From Oscillospiraceae bacterium (GTDB taxonomy: Bacteria > Bacillota > Clostridia > Oscillospirales > Ruminococcaceae): a stretch of 64,000 nucleotides of DNA. The notes below the pieces were generated by a model. It was given only the letters and a program-made list of their open reading frames with translations. It made no database searches and was not told where the DNA came from. The stretch spans positions 1-64,000 of the forward strand of contig CAAGJO010000004.1 of the NCBI GenBank assembly GCA_900770285.1, written 5' to 3'. How positions within the stretch are numbered: position 1 is the first letter of the stretch; each line of letters begins with the position of its first letter. Position numbers and translations under genes: made by a program. Of this stretch, positions 42,890 through 50,937 are shown piece by piece.

Positions 42890-44857
42890 TTACTTTACAT
42901 TATCTATTATATATTGGTTTATAGCTTCTTTGAGCTGTTTTTTAGCAGTTTCCATGTCGGTATCAAGCTGTGTTGCTGCCATTGTAAGGTGACCGCCGCC
43001 GCCCAATGTTTCCATAATTATCTGAACATTATATACACCGAGGCTTCGGGCTGAAATATTGATTTTGCCCTCATTTTTGAATAGAACAAATGACGCATTA
43101 ACTCCTACAATCCCCAAAAGTTCATCTGCGGCCTTAGATGCTGCAATTCGTATGTCTGTATATTCCTGTTCGGTTGAGGAAATTGCGCATTTATGGTATA
43201 TTTCAGCAGAATTGATTATAGCGGATTTTTCCTGATATACTTCAAAGGAATTTGAAAACAGTTTTTTAACGTCAACAGTATCTGCTCCCATTCTTTTCAG
43301 AAAAGCAGCAGCTTCAAATGTTCTTATACCTGTACGAAGAATAAATGATTTGGTATCCAGCGTAATACCTGCAAGCATAGCACAAGCTACAGGAGAAGAG
43401 ATTTTAGCGTTTGAGCCAAAATACTCTATAATTTCAGCCACCATTTCACAGGTGGACGACGCAATTGGTTCGTGATAGAAAATCAGTGCATTTTCTATAC
43501 ATTTAACGGCACGTCTATGGTGATCAATAACAACCAGCTGATTGGTTTTGTTAAGTATTTCGCTTGATTCAACCAAATCAGGATTGTGGGTATCAACTAT
43601 AATTACCAGTGTGTTTTCATCAATTTTTTTCAGTCCGTCTTCCGAAGTTATGTAATAATGGTTTACGTCATTGTCCTGTATATATTGAATTAATGATTTT
43701 GCCAGATTTTCTTCAAAATCAACGACAACCGATGCATCTTTTCCCAGTTTTCGCAGTGCGCAGCACATACCCGTTGCAGCACCAATGCTGTCTAGATCGC
43801 CGTGCTTATGTCCCATTATCAGTATATTTCCATGTGTATTTACAAGCTCCAGGAGAGCACTTGTTACCATTCTTGTTTTAACTTTGGTATGCTTTTCAAC
43901 GCCGTTGGAAACGCCGCCGAAAAATTTATATCCGCTGTCTGTTTTAACAGCTGCTTGGTCGCCGCCTCGTCCCAAACACATATCCAAAGCTTGTTTGGCA
44001 TAAAGCTCACTTTCGGCAAGATTTTTACTATTAGAGCCGACGCCTATGGAAAGCGTGACATTTTTCTTTTCGCCCACAGAAATTTTTCTTGCTTCTTCAA
44101 GAATTTTAAAACGATTATTGATAATCTTAGACAAATAACGTTCTTCAAGAACTATCCAGAATTTATCACTGCTCATTTTTTTGGAGACGCCTGTTGTTCC
44201 GTCTATGAAATTCTCAATCAGCTTTTCAATTTCAACCAGTGCATGAGCTTTTTCACTTTCACGCAAATCTGTCCACAAGTCGTCATAATTATCAATGCAA
44301 ATAATAATAACGGATTCATGAGATTGTCTTGTCTGATAATCAAGCTCAACATAATCTGTTACGTTTTCAAAGTAAATCATGAAAAGAGATTCTTCTGATT
44401 GGGTAGCAATAGATTTTGCTCTGTAGAATTTCTTCTCAATGCAGACCAAGTCACCGTCTGGTGTAAAAACCTTCTGCATATCAATGTTTACCATATCTGT
44501 AACCTTAACGCCATAAATATCGTTGTCGGGATACACTTCATTGCCGAAAATTTTATTATACCAGATAATGCTTTCATCGCTGTCAATTATAATAACGGGA
44601 GCAGGGAAGTCCAATAAGGAATCACGCTCCGTACGGGCAATTTGAGATGATAATTTTATAACTGCCTTTTTGGTATTGCTTTTAAAGTGAAATGTTTCAA
44701 AAATCAAAAACAGAAAACCAATAACTGATAACACTATCATGGCAATACTTAATCCATTATGCGAATCATACAATTTTGTTGCTGCCACTATTGATGTTAC
44801 TAATATTGATGCAGTAAGCAATTTTAAGGTATTTTGAAATATATTATAAAATTTCAT
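42890..44857 (-). CDS. gdpP: Cyclic-di-AMP phosphodiesterase GdpP
   Basis: GdpP lowers c-di-AMP, which controls potassium, turgor and wall stress. The product is about 655 residues: two N-terminal helices, a PAS-like domain (FPAPVIIIDSDESIIWYN), a degenerate GGDEF domain (the segment LSIGVGSNSKNLAES lacks a GGDEF box), then the DHH domain with GHKHGDLDSIGAA, IIVDTHNPDLV and VVIDHHRRAV, and DHHA1 with GGGGHLTMAA. ATG 44857 follows GAGGAGA; the longer frame to 44887 has no ribosome site. It lies between rnj and rplI. Confidence 0.95.
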   Translation of the reverse strand: MKFYNIFQNTLKLLTASILVTSIVAATKLYDSHNGLSIAMIVLSVIGFLFLIFETFHFKSNTKKAVIKLSSQIARTERDSLLDFPAPVIIIDSDESIIWYNKIFGNEVYPDNDIYGVKVTDMVNIDMQKVFTPDGDLVCIEKKFYRAKSIATQSEESLFMIYFENVTDYVELDYQTRQSHESVIIICIDNYDDLWTDLRESEKAHALVEIEKLIENFIDGTTGVSKKMSSDKFWIVLEERYLSKIINNRFKILEEARKISVGEKKNVTLSIGVGSNSKNLAESELYAKQALDMCLGRGGDQAAVKTDSGYKFFGGVSNGVEKHTKVKTRMVTSALLELVNTHGNILIMGHKHGDLDSIGAATGMCCALRKLGKDASVVVDFEENLAKSLIQYIQDNDVNHYYITSEDGLKKIDENTLVIIVDTHNPDLVESSEILNKTNQLVVIDHHRRAVKCIENALIFYHEPIASSTCEMVAEIIEYFGSNAKISSPVACAMLAGITLDTKSFILRTGIRTFEAAAFLKRMGADTVDVKKLFSNSFEVYQEKSAIINSAEIYHKCAISSTEQEYTDIRIAASKAADELLGIVGVNASFVLFKNEGKINISARSLGVYNVQIIMETLGGGGHLTMAATQLDTDMETAKKQLKEAINQYIIDNVK

Positions 44858-44902
44858 TGCTAAATCTCCTCGCTTGTTTTTCAGCAAGCATTGAAATAAT
44901 AA

Positions 44903-46762
44903 TTATCTCATTTCCATAATAATAGGAAGAATCATAGGACTGCGTTTTGTCTGCATATAAATAAAGTCTGAAAGATTATCACGCATTTTATTTTTAATTA
45001 CATTCCATTCTCTTACGTTACTGTCAAGACAATTCTGCAATGTTTTAGACAGAATATCCTTTGCGTTCTGCATAAGCTCTTCACTTTCACGAACATATAC
45101 AAAACCTCGAGAAATAACGTCGGGACCTGAAAGTATTTCACCTGCATCTCTGTCTATTGTTGCAACGGCAATGATTATGCCGTCTTCAGCAAGGTGTTTT
45201 CGGTCACGGAGAACTATTGAACCTACATCTCCTACGCCAAGGCCGTCAACAAGCACATTGCCTGCAGGCGCCTGTCCGACGATTTTCATATCTACGCCGT
45301 CTGTTTCTATTATATTTCCGTTATCTGCAATAATTATATTATTTGGGTCAATGCCAACGGATGCAGCAGTATTAAAATGTTTTTTGAGATGCTTATATTC
45401 ACCGTGAACAGGAATAAAGTATTTTGGTTTTGTAAGTGCAAGTATAAGTTTTTGTTCTTCCTGACAGGCGTGTCCCGAAACATGAACATCATACATTGCC
45501 TCATAAACTACATTAGCGTGTTGTTTAAGTAATTCGTTAACAACTCTGGTAACGTATTTCTCATTACCGGGAATTGGTGTTGCAGAAATAATAATAAAGT
45601 CTTCAGGAGTTATAGAAACATTTCTGTGTTCGCCCATAGACATTCGGGTAAGGGCGGACATAGGTTCGCCTTGGCTGCCTGTAGTAACAATGCACATCTT
45701 ATCGGGTGGATAATTGGAAACAGTTGTTATATCCACAAGTATTCCGTCAGGAATTTTTAAATAACCCAGTTCAATGCCTTTGCCAATTACATTAACCATA
45801 CTGCGTCCGGAAACAGCAACTTTTCTGCCGCTCTTGACAGCGTTATTTACAATTTGCTGGATTCGGTGTATATTTGAAGCAAATGTAGCAATAATAATTC
45901 GCTTGCCTTCTGCTTTCATAAATAGTTTTTCAAAGCTTTCTCCAACTTTACGTTCGCTCATTGTGTATCCTTGACGTTCAGAGTTGGTTGAATCAGACAT
46001 AAGTGCCAGGACGCCTTTATTTCCAAGTTCAGCAAATCTTGCTAAGTCAATTATACCGCCTTCAATTGGCGTATAGTCAACTTTAAAGTCACCTGTATGG
46101 ATAATTACGCCTGCCGGTGTATGAATTGCCATACCAACGGCGTCTGGAATAGAGTGATTTACACGTATGAATTCCACTGCCATGCAGCCGAGCTTGACAG
46201 TCTGACGAGGTGTAACGGTTATAAGCTTGACACTACCCAAAAGACCATGTTCTTTAAGCTTTCCCTCAAGTAAACCTAATGTCAGTCTTGTACCATATAC
46301 AGGCACATTGAATTTCTTAAGAAAATAAGGCAATCCGCCAATATGGTCCTCATGGCCATGAGTAAGAACAACGCCGCGAAGCTTACTTTGGTTTTGTTCG
46401 ATATAAGTAAAATCAGGAATTACAATATCAACGCCCAACATTTCACTGTCAGGGAATTCCAATCCACAGTCGATAACAAAAATATCATTGCTGCATTCAA
46501 TACAAGTAAAGTTCTTGCCGATTTCATTTAAACCGCCAAGAGGGATAATTCTTACAGGAGTTTTACGCTGTATTTTGTTTTCTCTTGCTTTTGTATGATT
46601 CACTTTATGTGGAGTACTTGTTCGGTTTTGCGGCAGAGTTTTGTTTTTAGATTCCATTAGCTCTTTGGATGAACGGTCAAGTGTAACGCTGCCGGTTCGT
46701 TTATAGGTTTTATTGGCAGATCTTTTGTAATTTTGATTACGATTATTCATAAAAAATAACAT
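44903..46762 (-). CDS. rnj: Ribonuclease J
   Basis: RNase J is a 5'-3' exonuclease/endonuclease for mRNA decay and rRNA maturation. The ~619 residues have a basic N-terminal tail of ~60 residues, a beta-lactamase/beta-CASP core with LTHGHEDHIGGLPYFL, HTGDFKVD, SDSTNSERQG, VTTGSQGEP and VHVSGHACQEE, then the C-terminal domain needed for dimers. The tail is longer than in Bacillus RNase J1. Start choice is open: ATG 46762 has no ribosome site at normal spacing, while ATG 46750 (MNNRNQ) lies about 13 bases from a strong AAAGGAG only if an intervening hairpin folds (see leader). Confidence 0.93.
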   Translation of the reverse strand: MLFFMNNRNQNYKRSANKTYKRTGSVTLDRSSKELMESKNKTLPQNRTSTPHKVNHTKARENKIQRKTPVRIIPLGGLNEIGKNFTCIECSNDIFVIDCGLEFPDSEMLGVDIVIPDFTYIEQNQSKLRGVVLTHGHEDHIGGLPYFLKKFNVPVYGTRLTLGLLEGKLKEHGLLGSVKLITVTPRQTVKLGCMAVEFIRVNHSIPDAVGMAIHTPAGVIIHTGDFKVDYTPIEGGIIDLARFAELGNKGVLALMSDSTNSERQGYTMSERKVGESFEKLFMKAEGKRIIIATFASNIHRIQQIVNNAVKSGRKVAVSGRSMVNVIGKGIELGYLKIPDGILVDITTVSNYPPDKMCIVTTGSQGEPMSALTRMSMGEHRNVSITPEDFIIISATPIPGNEKYVTRVVNELLKQHANVVYEAMYDVHVSGHACQEEQKLILALTKPKYFIPVHGEYKHLKKHFNTAASVGIDPNNIIIADNGNIIETDGVDMKIVGQAPAGNVLVDGLGVGDVGSIVLRDRKHLAEDGIIIAVATIDRDAGEILSGPDVISRGFVYVRESEELMQNAKDILSKTLQNCLDSNVREWNVIKNKMRDNLSDFIYMQTKRSPMILPIIMEMR

Positions 46763-47008
46763 CAAACGCTTGCTCTCATTTTACAATTAAAAAATCATAA
46801 AACAAAAGCAAGCTGTTTGATATGCTCCTTTCTTTCAAGCATAGCCATGCTTTGCATAGCTCAATAATATTTGATTTTCCGTTACAAAATAATTTATAAT
46901 GAGATGCCGAAGCATTTAAAATAACTTCTATAAAGATTAATTAGTCGGATTAGCGTCTCACCTTTAATTTTTATTGTCTGGTGACAATCATTCGAAACAA
47001 AAACATCT
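46751..47008 (-). promoter_or_regulatory. Structured 5' leader of rnj with long inverted repeat around the start codon
   Basis: The leader is about 245 bases from the predicted transcription start. In transcript order: a 6-bp hairpin ATTGTC/GACAAT (46988-46973); TGAGACG (46960-46954) that could pair with CGTCTCA-complement at 46906-46900, competing with a TTCG tetraloop hairpin at 46915-46904; an 8-bp hairpin AGCTATGC/GCATGGCT (46861-46843); a strong AAAGGAG (46831-46825); then a 14-bp inverted repeat, arms 46821-46807 and 46774-46761, one base unpaired, loop 32 bases. The second arm includes the first two bases of ATG 46762. A five-codon frame MRASV (46779-46762) ends overlapping that ATG (TGATG). 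Pairings are by eye; function is inferred. Confidence 0.5.
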
Positions 47009-47014
47009 AATACT

Positions 47015-47043
47015 ATTCTACACTTTTATTTACTGTTTGTCAA
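47015..47043 (-). promoter_or_regulatory. Promoter of rnj
   Basis: On the minus strand TTGACA (47043-47038), 17-base spacer, TAGAAT (47020-47015). The -35 box sits two bases from the stop codon of the upstream nucleotidyltransferase-like gene. Confidence 0.85.
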
Positions 47044-47045
47044 GT

Positions 47046-49226
47046 TCAATTAAGTTTTGTATTTACGTTTTTTAACCCTTTTTCCATTTCCTTTAACTTT
47101 TTTTCAATTTCGTCACAAATTGCAGAAGCCTGTTCAGCCTTAAAACTTTCAGCGTACAGCATAATGCCCATGTTCTGTTTCAGCGGTTTTAAAATGGCTT
47201 TTGAATTAACTCCCTGAAATCTCAGCTCATTGCCTGCCGCTTTAAGTTTATGATAAATATGCTCTTTATTATTACTTACGCTTATAAAGCGTTCAACATA
47301 ACTGAATTTAGGAATTTCCTCCATTGCTTGTTCAAAAGTCAGATTTTTATCATCAAGATAATCGCAAATCATACATACAAGCATTAAACCGTCTTTTATA
47401 AACATATTATCTGCTCTGTGCGCTGTCTGATATGCTTTTAAGTCTTCTTTTGTACTTATATCACCGTTATATCTGTATATAACTCCGTCAAATTTCTCGG
47501 CTATTATTTCAGCTTCCGACGGAAAAGTATGGGGCAGGGCTATGGGTATTTTATTTTCAAAGCAAATTTTTATACCTAAAAGCAGAAGTCTTTCAGGATA
47601 AACGTAACCTGTATTATCTGTATAGGCGGTACAGGATTCTCCATTGGAAGACAGCTGAAATACTATATGCTCACCGTCTACATTATTTAAAGGTCGTATA
47701 AGATCATCAGCAATGTTGCTGATATTCATATCTGAGCATCTTATGTCAGCATTAAGAGCACAAAACTTTTTTGGGAGAATACCTTTGAGAAAGTCGGTGT
47801 AAAGTTCTTTTAAACCGGTTATGCTGCTGATTTTTCCGAAGTTTTTATAGTTCACGCATCTGAATGTTGAAGAATTATACATATTTTCTATGTCTTTTAT
47901 AGTTGTATCCGTAAGGTTAACACCGCATTTACCTTTTACAGTGATATTAATGATATTAGCTGCATCAATATAGCAGCCTGCAAAACCGCAAAGCTTTTTC
48001 ACGGAAAAAGTAAGCTGATTTTCTGTACACTGAGCAATGTTATATACTTTTATTCCTGTGGCTGAAAGTCCTGCGGCAAGGCATTCTGACAAATATTCTG
48101 ACGCATCTGAAAATCCACACCCTATAACTACGGTATGTGATTTATTAATAGCAGTTCCTAATGCCATGCCAAGTCTAACGATATTATCAGGCATAACATC
48201 TTTTTCTAAAAAGCAGCATTTGCCATTATCATCAATATAAAATTTCAGTCGCTTGCCATGCTTTACATCTTTTTGTACGTCATTGCCGGAATCAATAATA
48301 TTTTCTTCATATATTTTAACGCCTTCTGCAATATTACTGCTGTGACCTATAATACATTTTTTACCGATAACGGCATTTTTATTTATAATTGCGTTATTTC
48401 CGATATGCGCACCGCAGCAAATCACAGAACTGTTGATTTGAGCTTTGGATTTTATAACGCATCGGCTGCCAATATAACTGTTTTCTATAGTAGTTCTGGC
48501 ATCAATTACAGCATTATCGGAAATAACAGTATTTGGTCCGACAACAGAGCCTGATTTTATAACAGTATTTTTGCCGATATACACAGGCGGTATTATAGAT
48601 ACTCCGTTGAAATTACTATCGCTGTCGGTATATATGTTTTTATGAGATGATTTTGATTTTATATTAATACCTGTAATTCCGGTCAGCATATCATACTGCC
48701 ATTTAAGATAATCAGCTGTATTGCATATTTTCTGGAAATATCCTTTTTCTTTATAAAGCTGTGTACTTTGGTCATTCTTTGTCATCACGCTCAGATCCAG
48801 TTTTCTAATCATATGCTTTGAAATGATATTAATTCCTGTATATATATTATTTTCAGTAGTCACAGATGTATAATCATACTTTTTATTCTGATGATATTTG
48901 ATTATTTTTTTAAAATCAAAATTAAACAGACAATCTGCTCTTATCATAATCAAGTCGTCATTATCAAAGTATTCAAATGTTCCAAAGCTGAAATTATCCA
49001 TGTAATCTACTGGTGTATTTTTATACTTATAACCAACAACGCTTTCAAGCTGATGTTCATATTCTTCTGAGAGAATATATATTTTTTTGACTTCAGCCTT
49101 GCTGACCTGTTCCAAAATATAACTGATAAGCGGTTTGCCTGTTATATCCAACAGGGCGGTTGGCATATCTTTTCCCAATACAGACAGATTTTCATTTAGC
49201 TGTTTACATACAATAAGTGCATTCAT
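47046..49226 (-). CDS. Degenerate nucleotidyltransferase/phosphomannomutase-like protein
   Basis: The ~726-residue product has the domain order of clostridial/cyanobacterial mannose-1-phosphate guanylyltransferase-phosphomannomutase fusions: an NTP-transferase-like domain (1-190), left-handed beta-helix hexapeptide repeats (about 215-320: VVGPNTVISDNAVI, IGNNAIINKNAVIG), and a phosphohexomutase-like domain (about 345-725). The signature residues are missing. The N-terminal GGxGTR loop is replaced by CKQLNENLSVLGKD; the phosphoserine loop by CYIDAANIINITVKG (~416-430); the DGDADR metal loop by SSNGES (~526-531); and the late SGTEP loop by LKQNMG. The frame is intact, so it may act as a binding or regulatory pseudoenzyme. 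ATG 49226 has AAGGAA upstream. Confidence 0.7.
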   Translation of the reverse strand: MNALIVCKQLNENLSVLGKDMPTALLDITGKPLISYILEQVSKAEVKKIYILSEEYEHQLESVVGYKYKNTPVDYMDNFSFGTFEYFDNDDLIMIRADCLFNFDFKKIIKYHQNKKYDYTSVTTENNIYTGINIISKHMIRKLDLSVMTKNDQSTQLYKEKGYFQKICNTADYLKWQYDMLTGITGINIKSKSSHKNIYTDSDSNFNGVSIIPPVYIGKNTVIKSGSVVGPNTVISDNAVIDARTTIENSYIGSRCVIKSKAQINSSVICCGAHIGNNAIINKNAVIGKKCIIGHSSNIAEGVKIYEENIIDSGNDVQKDVKHGKRLKFYIDDNGKCCFLEKDVMPDNIVRLGMALGTAINKSHTVVIGCGFSDASEYLSECLAAGLSATGIKVYNIAQCTENQLTFSVKKLCGFAGCYIDAANIINITVKGKCGVNLTDTTIKDIENMYNSSTFRCVNYKNFGKISSITGLKELYTDFLKGILPKKFCALNADIRCSDMNISNIADDLIRPLNNVDGEHIVFQLSSNGESCTAYTDNTGYVYPERLLLLGIKICFENKIPIALPHTFPSEAEIIAEKFDGVIYRYNGDISTKEDLKAYQTAHRADNMFIKDGLMLVCMICDYLDDKNLTFEQAMEEIPKFSYVERFISVSNNKEHIYHKLKAAGNELRFQGVNSKAILKPLKQNMGIMLYAESFKAEQASAICDEIEKKLKEMEKGLKNVNTKLN

Positions 49227-49790
49227 AATAGTATTCCTTTCTTGGTAAAAAATACAGTTAATACTTATGAACACATTATTGGATAAAAACTGAAAAACTA
49301 TTCATAATCTAATTATATGCTGCAAATCAAAATCTGTAAGAATTTTGGATTTGCAGCTTTAAAAATTTATAAAACAGCTAATGAATTTAAATTGTATTAT
49401 TTTATTTCTTGAAGCTTCTTTTTATGCAGAAGCATATACAACATAGTTTAAGTATACCAACTTTAGGTATAAATAAAACTTAAGTTCTGATGAATCATCA
49501 AATGCTGACTAAAAAGTAAATTCTGAATATAAAGCAGATAATACTGATACATACAAAACTGACTCACCATATACAGGAAGCATACGTAGGCTGTACTGAT
49601 TACATTGTTGTTGGCTGCAATAATACTTACAGCTTTCAAAATATTTAAAATGGTTTTTTTACTTATGACAATTCCTTTTATATTTATGCATTTTTTCTTA
49701 CAACTTATATTCAGTATAATATATCTTCTTTAGAAAACATCTGTAATCTTATGAACATCTTCATGGTAATAATTATAGATAATAAATTGT
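49227..49790. other. Gene-free stretch with hairpins and possible gene remains
   Basis: No intact gene. A 15-bp hairpin with one bulge lies at 49319-49357 (GCTGCAAATC against GATTTGCAGC); its left arm overlaps the only -10-like site (TATAAT, 49317-49312 on minus) for the gene at 47046-49226, paired with a weak CTTACA. A second hairpin GCTTCT/AGAAGC lies near 49419-49438. Between 49486 and 49641 one frame reads SDESSNAD, a stop, then NSEYKADNTDTYKTDSPYTG, and another gives GCTDYIVVGCNNTYSF. This looks like the debris of an extracytoplasmic protein gene, but the evidence is weak. Confidence 0.35.
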
Positions 49791-49819
49791 TTACAATTAT
49801 CTCAGAAATAAGTTATAAT
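49791..49819 (+). promoter_or_regulatory. Promoter of the aldo/keto reductase
   Basis: TTACAA (49791-49796), 17-base spacer, TATAAT (49814-49819). Confidence 0.75.
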
Positions 49820-49837
49820 ATTATGATATCATAATAT
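49818..49837. promoter_or_regulatory. Perfect 20-bp palindrome over the transcription start
   Basis: ATATTATGAT followed by its exact reverse complement ATCATAATAT overlaps the -10 box and predicted start site of the aldo/keto reductase gene. The position suits a repressor dimer. As it has no spacer loop, an RNA hairpin is less likely. No regulator gene is adjacent. Confidence 0.6.
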
Positions 49838-49898
49838 AGTGTATGATGGAAGGATATAATAAGAATAATATTGCGAGTTAGATTAGGTGGGATTTGTT

Positions 49899-50897
49899 AT
49901 GTTTACATTTGAATTAAAAAACAGCCGTTATAATTTAAAGCTCCCTGTGCTTACTTTGGGCACAGCTAATTTTGAACGGCAGGATAATGATAATAAGTAT
50001 TTTGAATTTCTTGATAGATATGTTGAACTTGGCGGAACGTGTCTTGATACTGCAAGATGTTATTGCGATTGGGTAGAAGGAGGAAAAGATGCCAGCGAAT
50101 CAGTTATCGGAAGATGGCTTGAAAAGAAAAATTGCCGTGATAAGATTATAATTTCCACTAAAGGCGGACATCCGGATATGAATGATATGAAAAAGTCACG
50201 TCTTTCTCCTGATGATTTAAGATATGATTTGGAACATAGTCTGGAATGTTTAAAAACTGATTATATTGATATATATTTTCTTCACAGAGATGATGAAAGC
50301 ATACCTGTAAGTGAAATTATGCCTGTTCTTAATGAATTTGTCGAAAGCGGAAAAGTACATTTTCTTGGTGCGTCGAACTGGACTACAAAACGTATTGAAG
50401 AGGCTAACAGATTTGCTGAAGAGAATGGCATGGAACCATTTCGTGTTAGCCAGATAAACTTCAGCCTTGCACATGCAAGTACAGATACATATGGCGATGA
50501 AACCGTTGTATGTATGGACTTGCGTGAATATAAATGGTATCAGCGGCATCAGTTTCCTGTTATGGCAAGTACACCGCAGGCAAAGGGATTTTTTGCAAAG
50601 CTTGCCCGCGGTGATGCAGTGAAGAATTTGCCTGAAGCACAGTTTACAAGCACTGCAAATTTAGCAAAGCTTGCACGAGTTAAGTCTTTGAGTGAAGAAA
50701 CCGGCTATAGTCCTTCTGTTATATCTTTAGGATATCTTTCAAGTCAGAGATTTTTTATTTCATCTGTATTTGCTGTTTCAAAAATTTGGCAGCTTGAGGA
50801 AGATATGCTTGCTCAGGATTTGAAGTTTGATGAAAAAACCGTTGCATTTTTGGAAAATAAGCTTGGTACAACTTATAACTGGTCAAAAGATGATTGA
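49899..50897 (+). CDS. Aldo/keto reductase
   Basis: A 332-residue NAD(P)H-dependent carbonyl reductase of the TIM-barrel AKR superfamily. Motifs in order: LDTARCYCDW with the catalytic Asp/Tyr, IISTKGGHPD with the Lys, DIYFLHRDDE with the His, FLGASNW, and RVSQINFSLAH; the C-terminal coenzyme loop (SVFAVSKIWQLEED) is altered from the common form. ATG 49899 has AGGTGG upstream; the GTG at 49887 lies inside that site. The natural substrate is unknown; related enzymes act on sugars and aldehydes. Confidence 0.9.
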   Translation: MFTFELKNSRYNLKLPVLTLGTANFERQDNDNKYFEFLDRYVELGGTCLDTARCYCDWVEGGKDASESVIGRWLEKKNCRDKIIISTKGGHPDMNDMKKSRLSPDDLRYDLEHSLECLKTDYIDIYFLHRDDESIPVSEIMPVLNEFVESGKVHFLGASNWTTKRIEEANRFAEENGMEPFRVSQINFSLAHASTDTYGDETVVCMDLREYKWYQRHQFPVMASTPQAKGFFAKLARGDAVKNLPEAQFTSTANLAKLARVKSLSEETGYSPSVISLGYLSSQRFFISSVFAVSKIWQLEEDMLAQDLKFDEKTVAFLENKLGTTYNWSKDD

Positions 50898-50901
50898 TAA
50901 A

Positions 50902-50936
50902 AAAGAGCTATGCATTATTTTTGCATAGCTCTTTGG
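50902..50936. terminator. Bidirectional terminator after the aldo/keto reductase
   Basis: AAAGAGCTATGCA (50902-50914) pairs perfectly with TGCATAGCTCTTT (50922-50934) around a T-rich loop, with A/T runs on both outer sides. It serves the convergent gene at 50938 too. Confidence 0.9.
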
Positions 50937-50937
50937 A

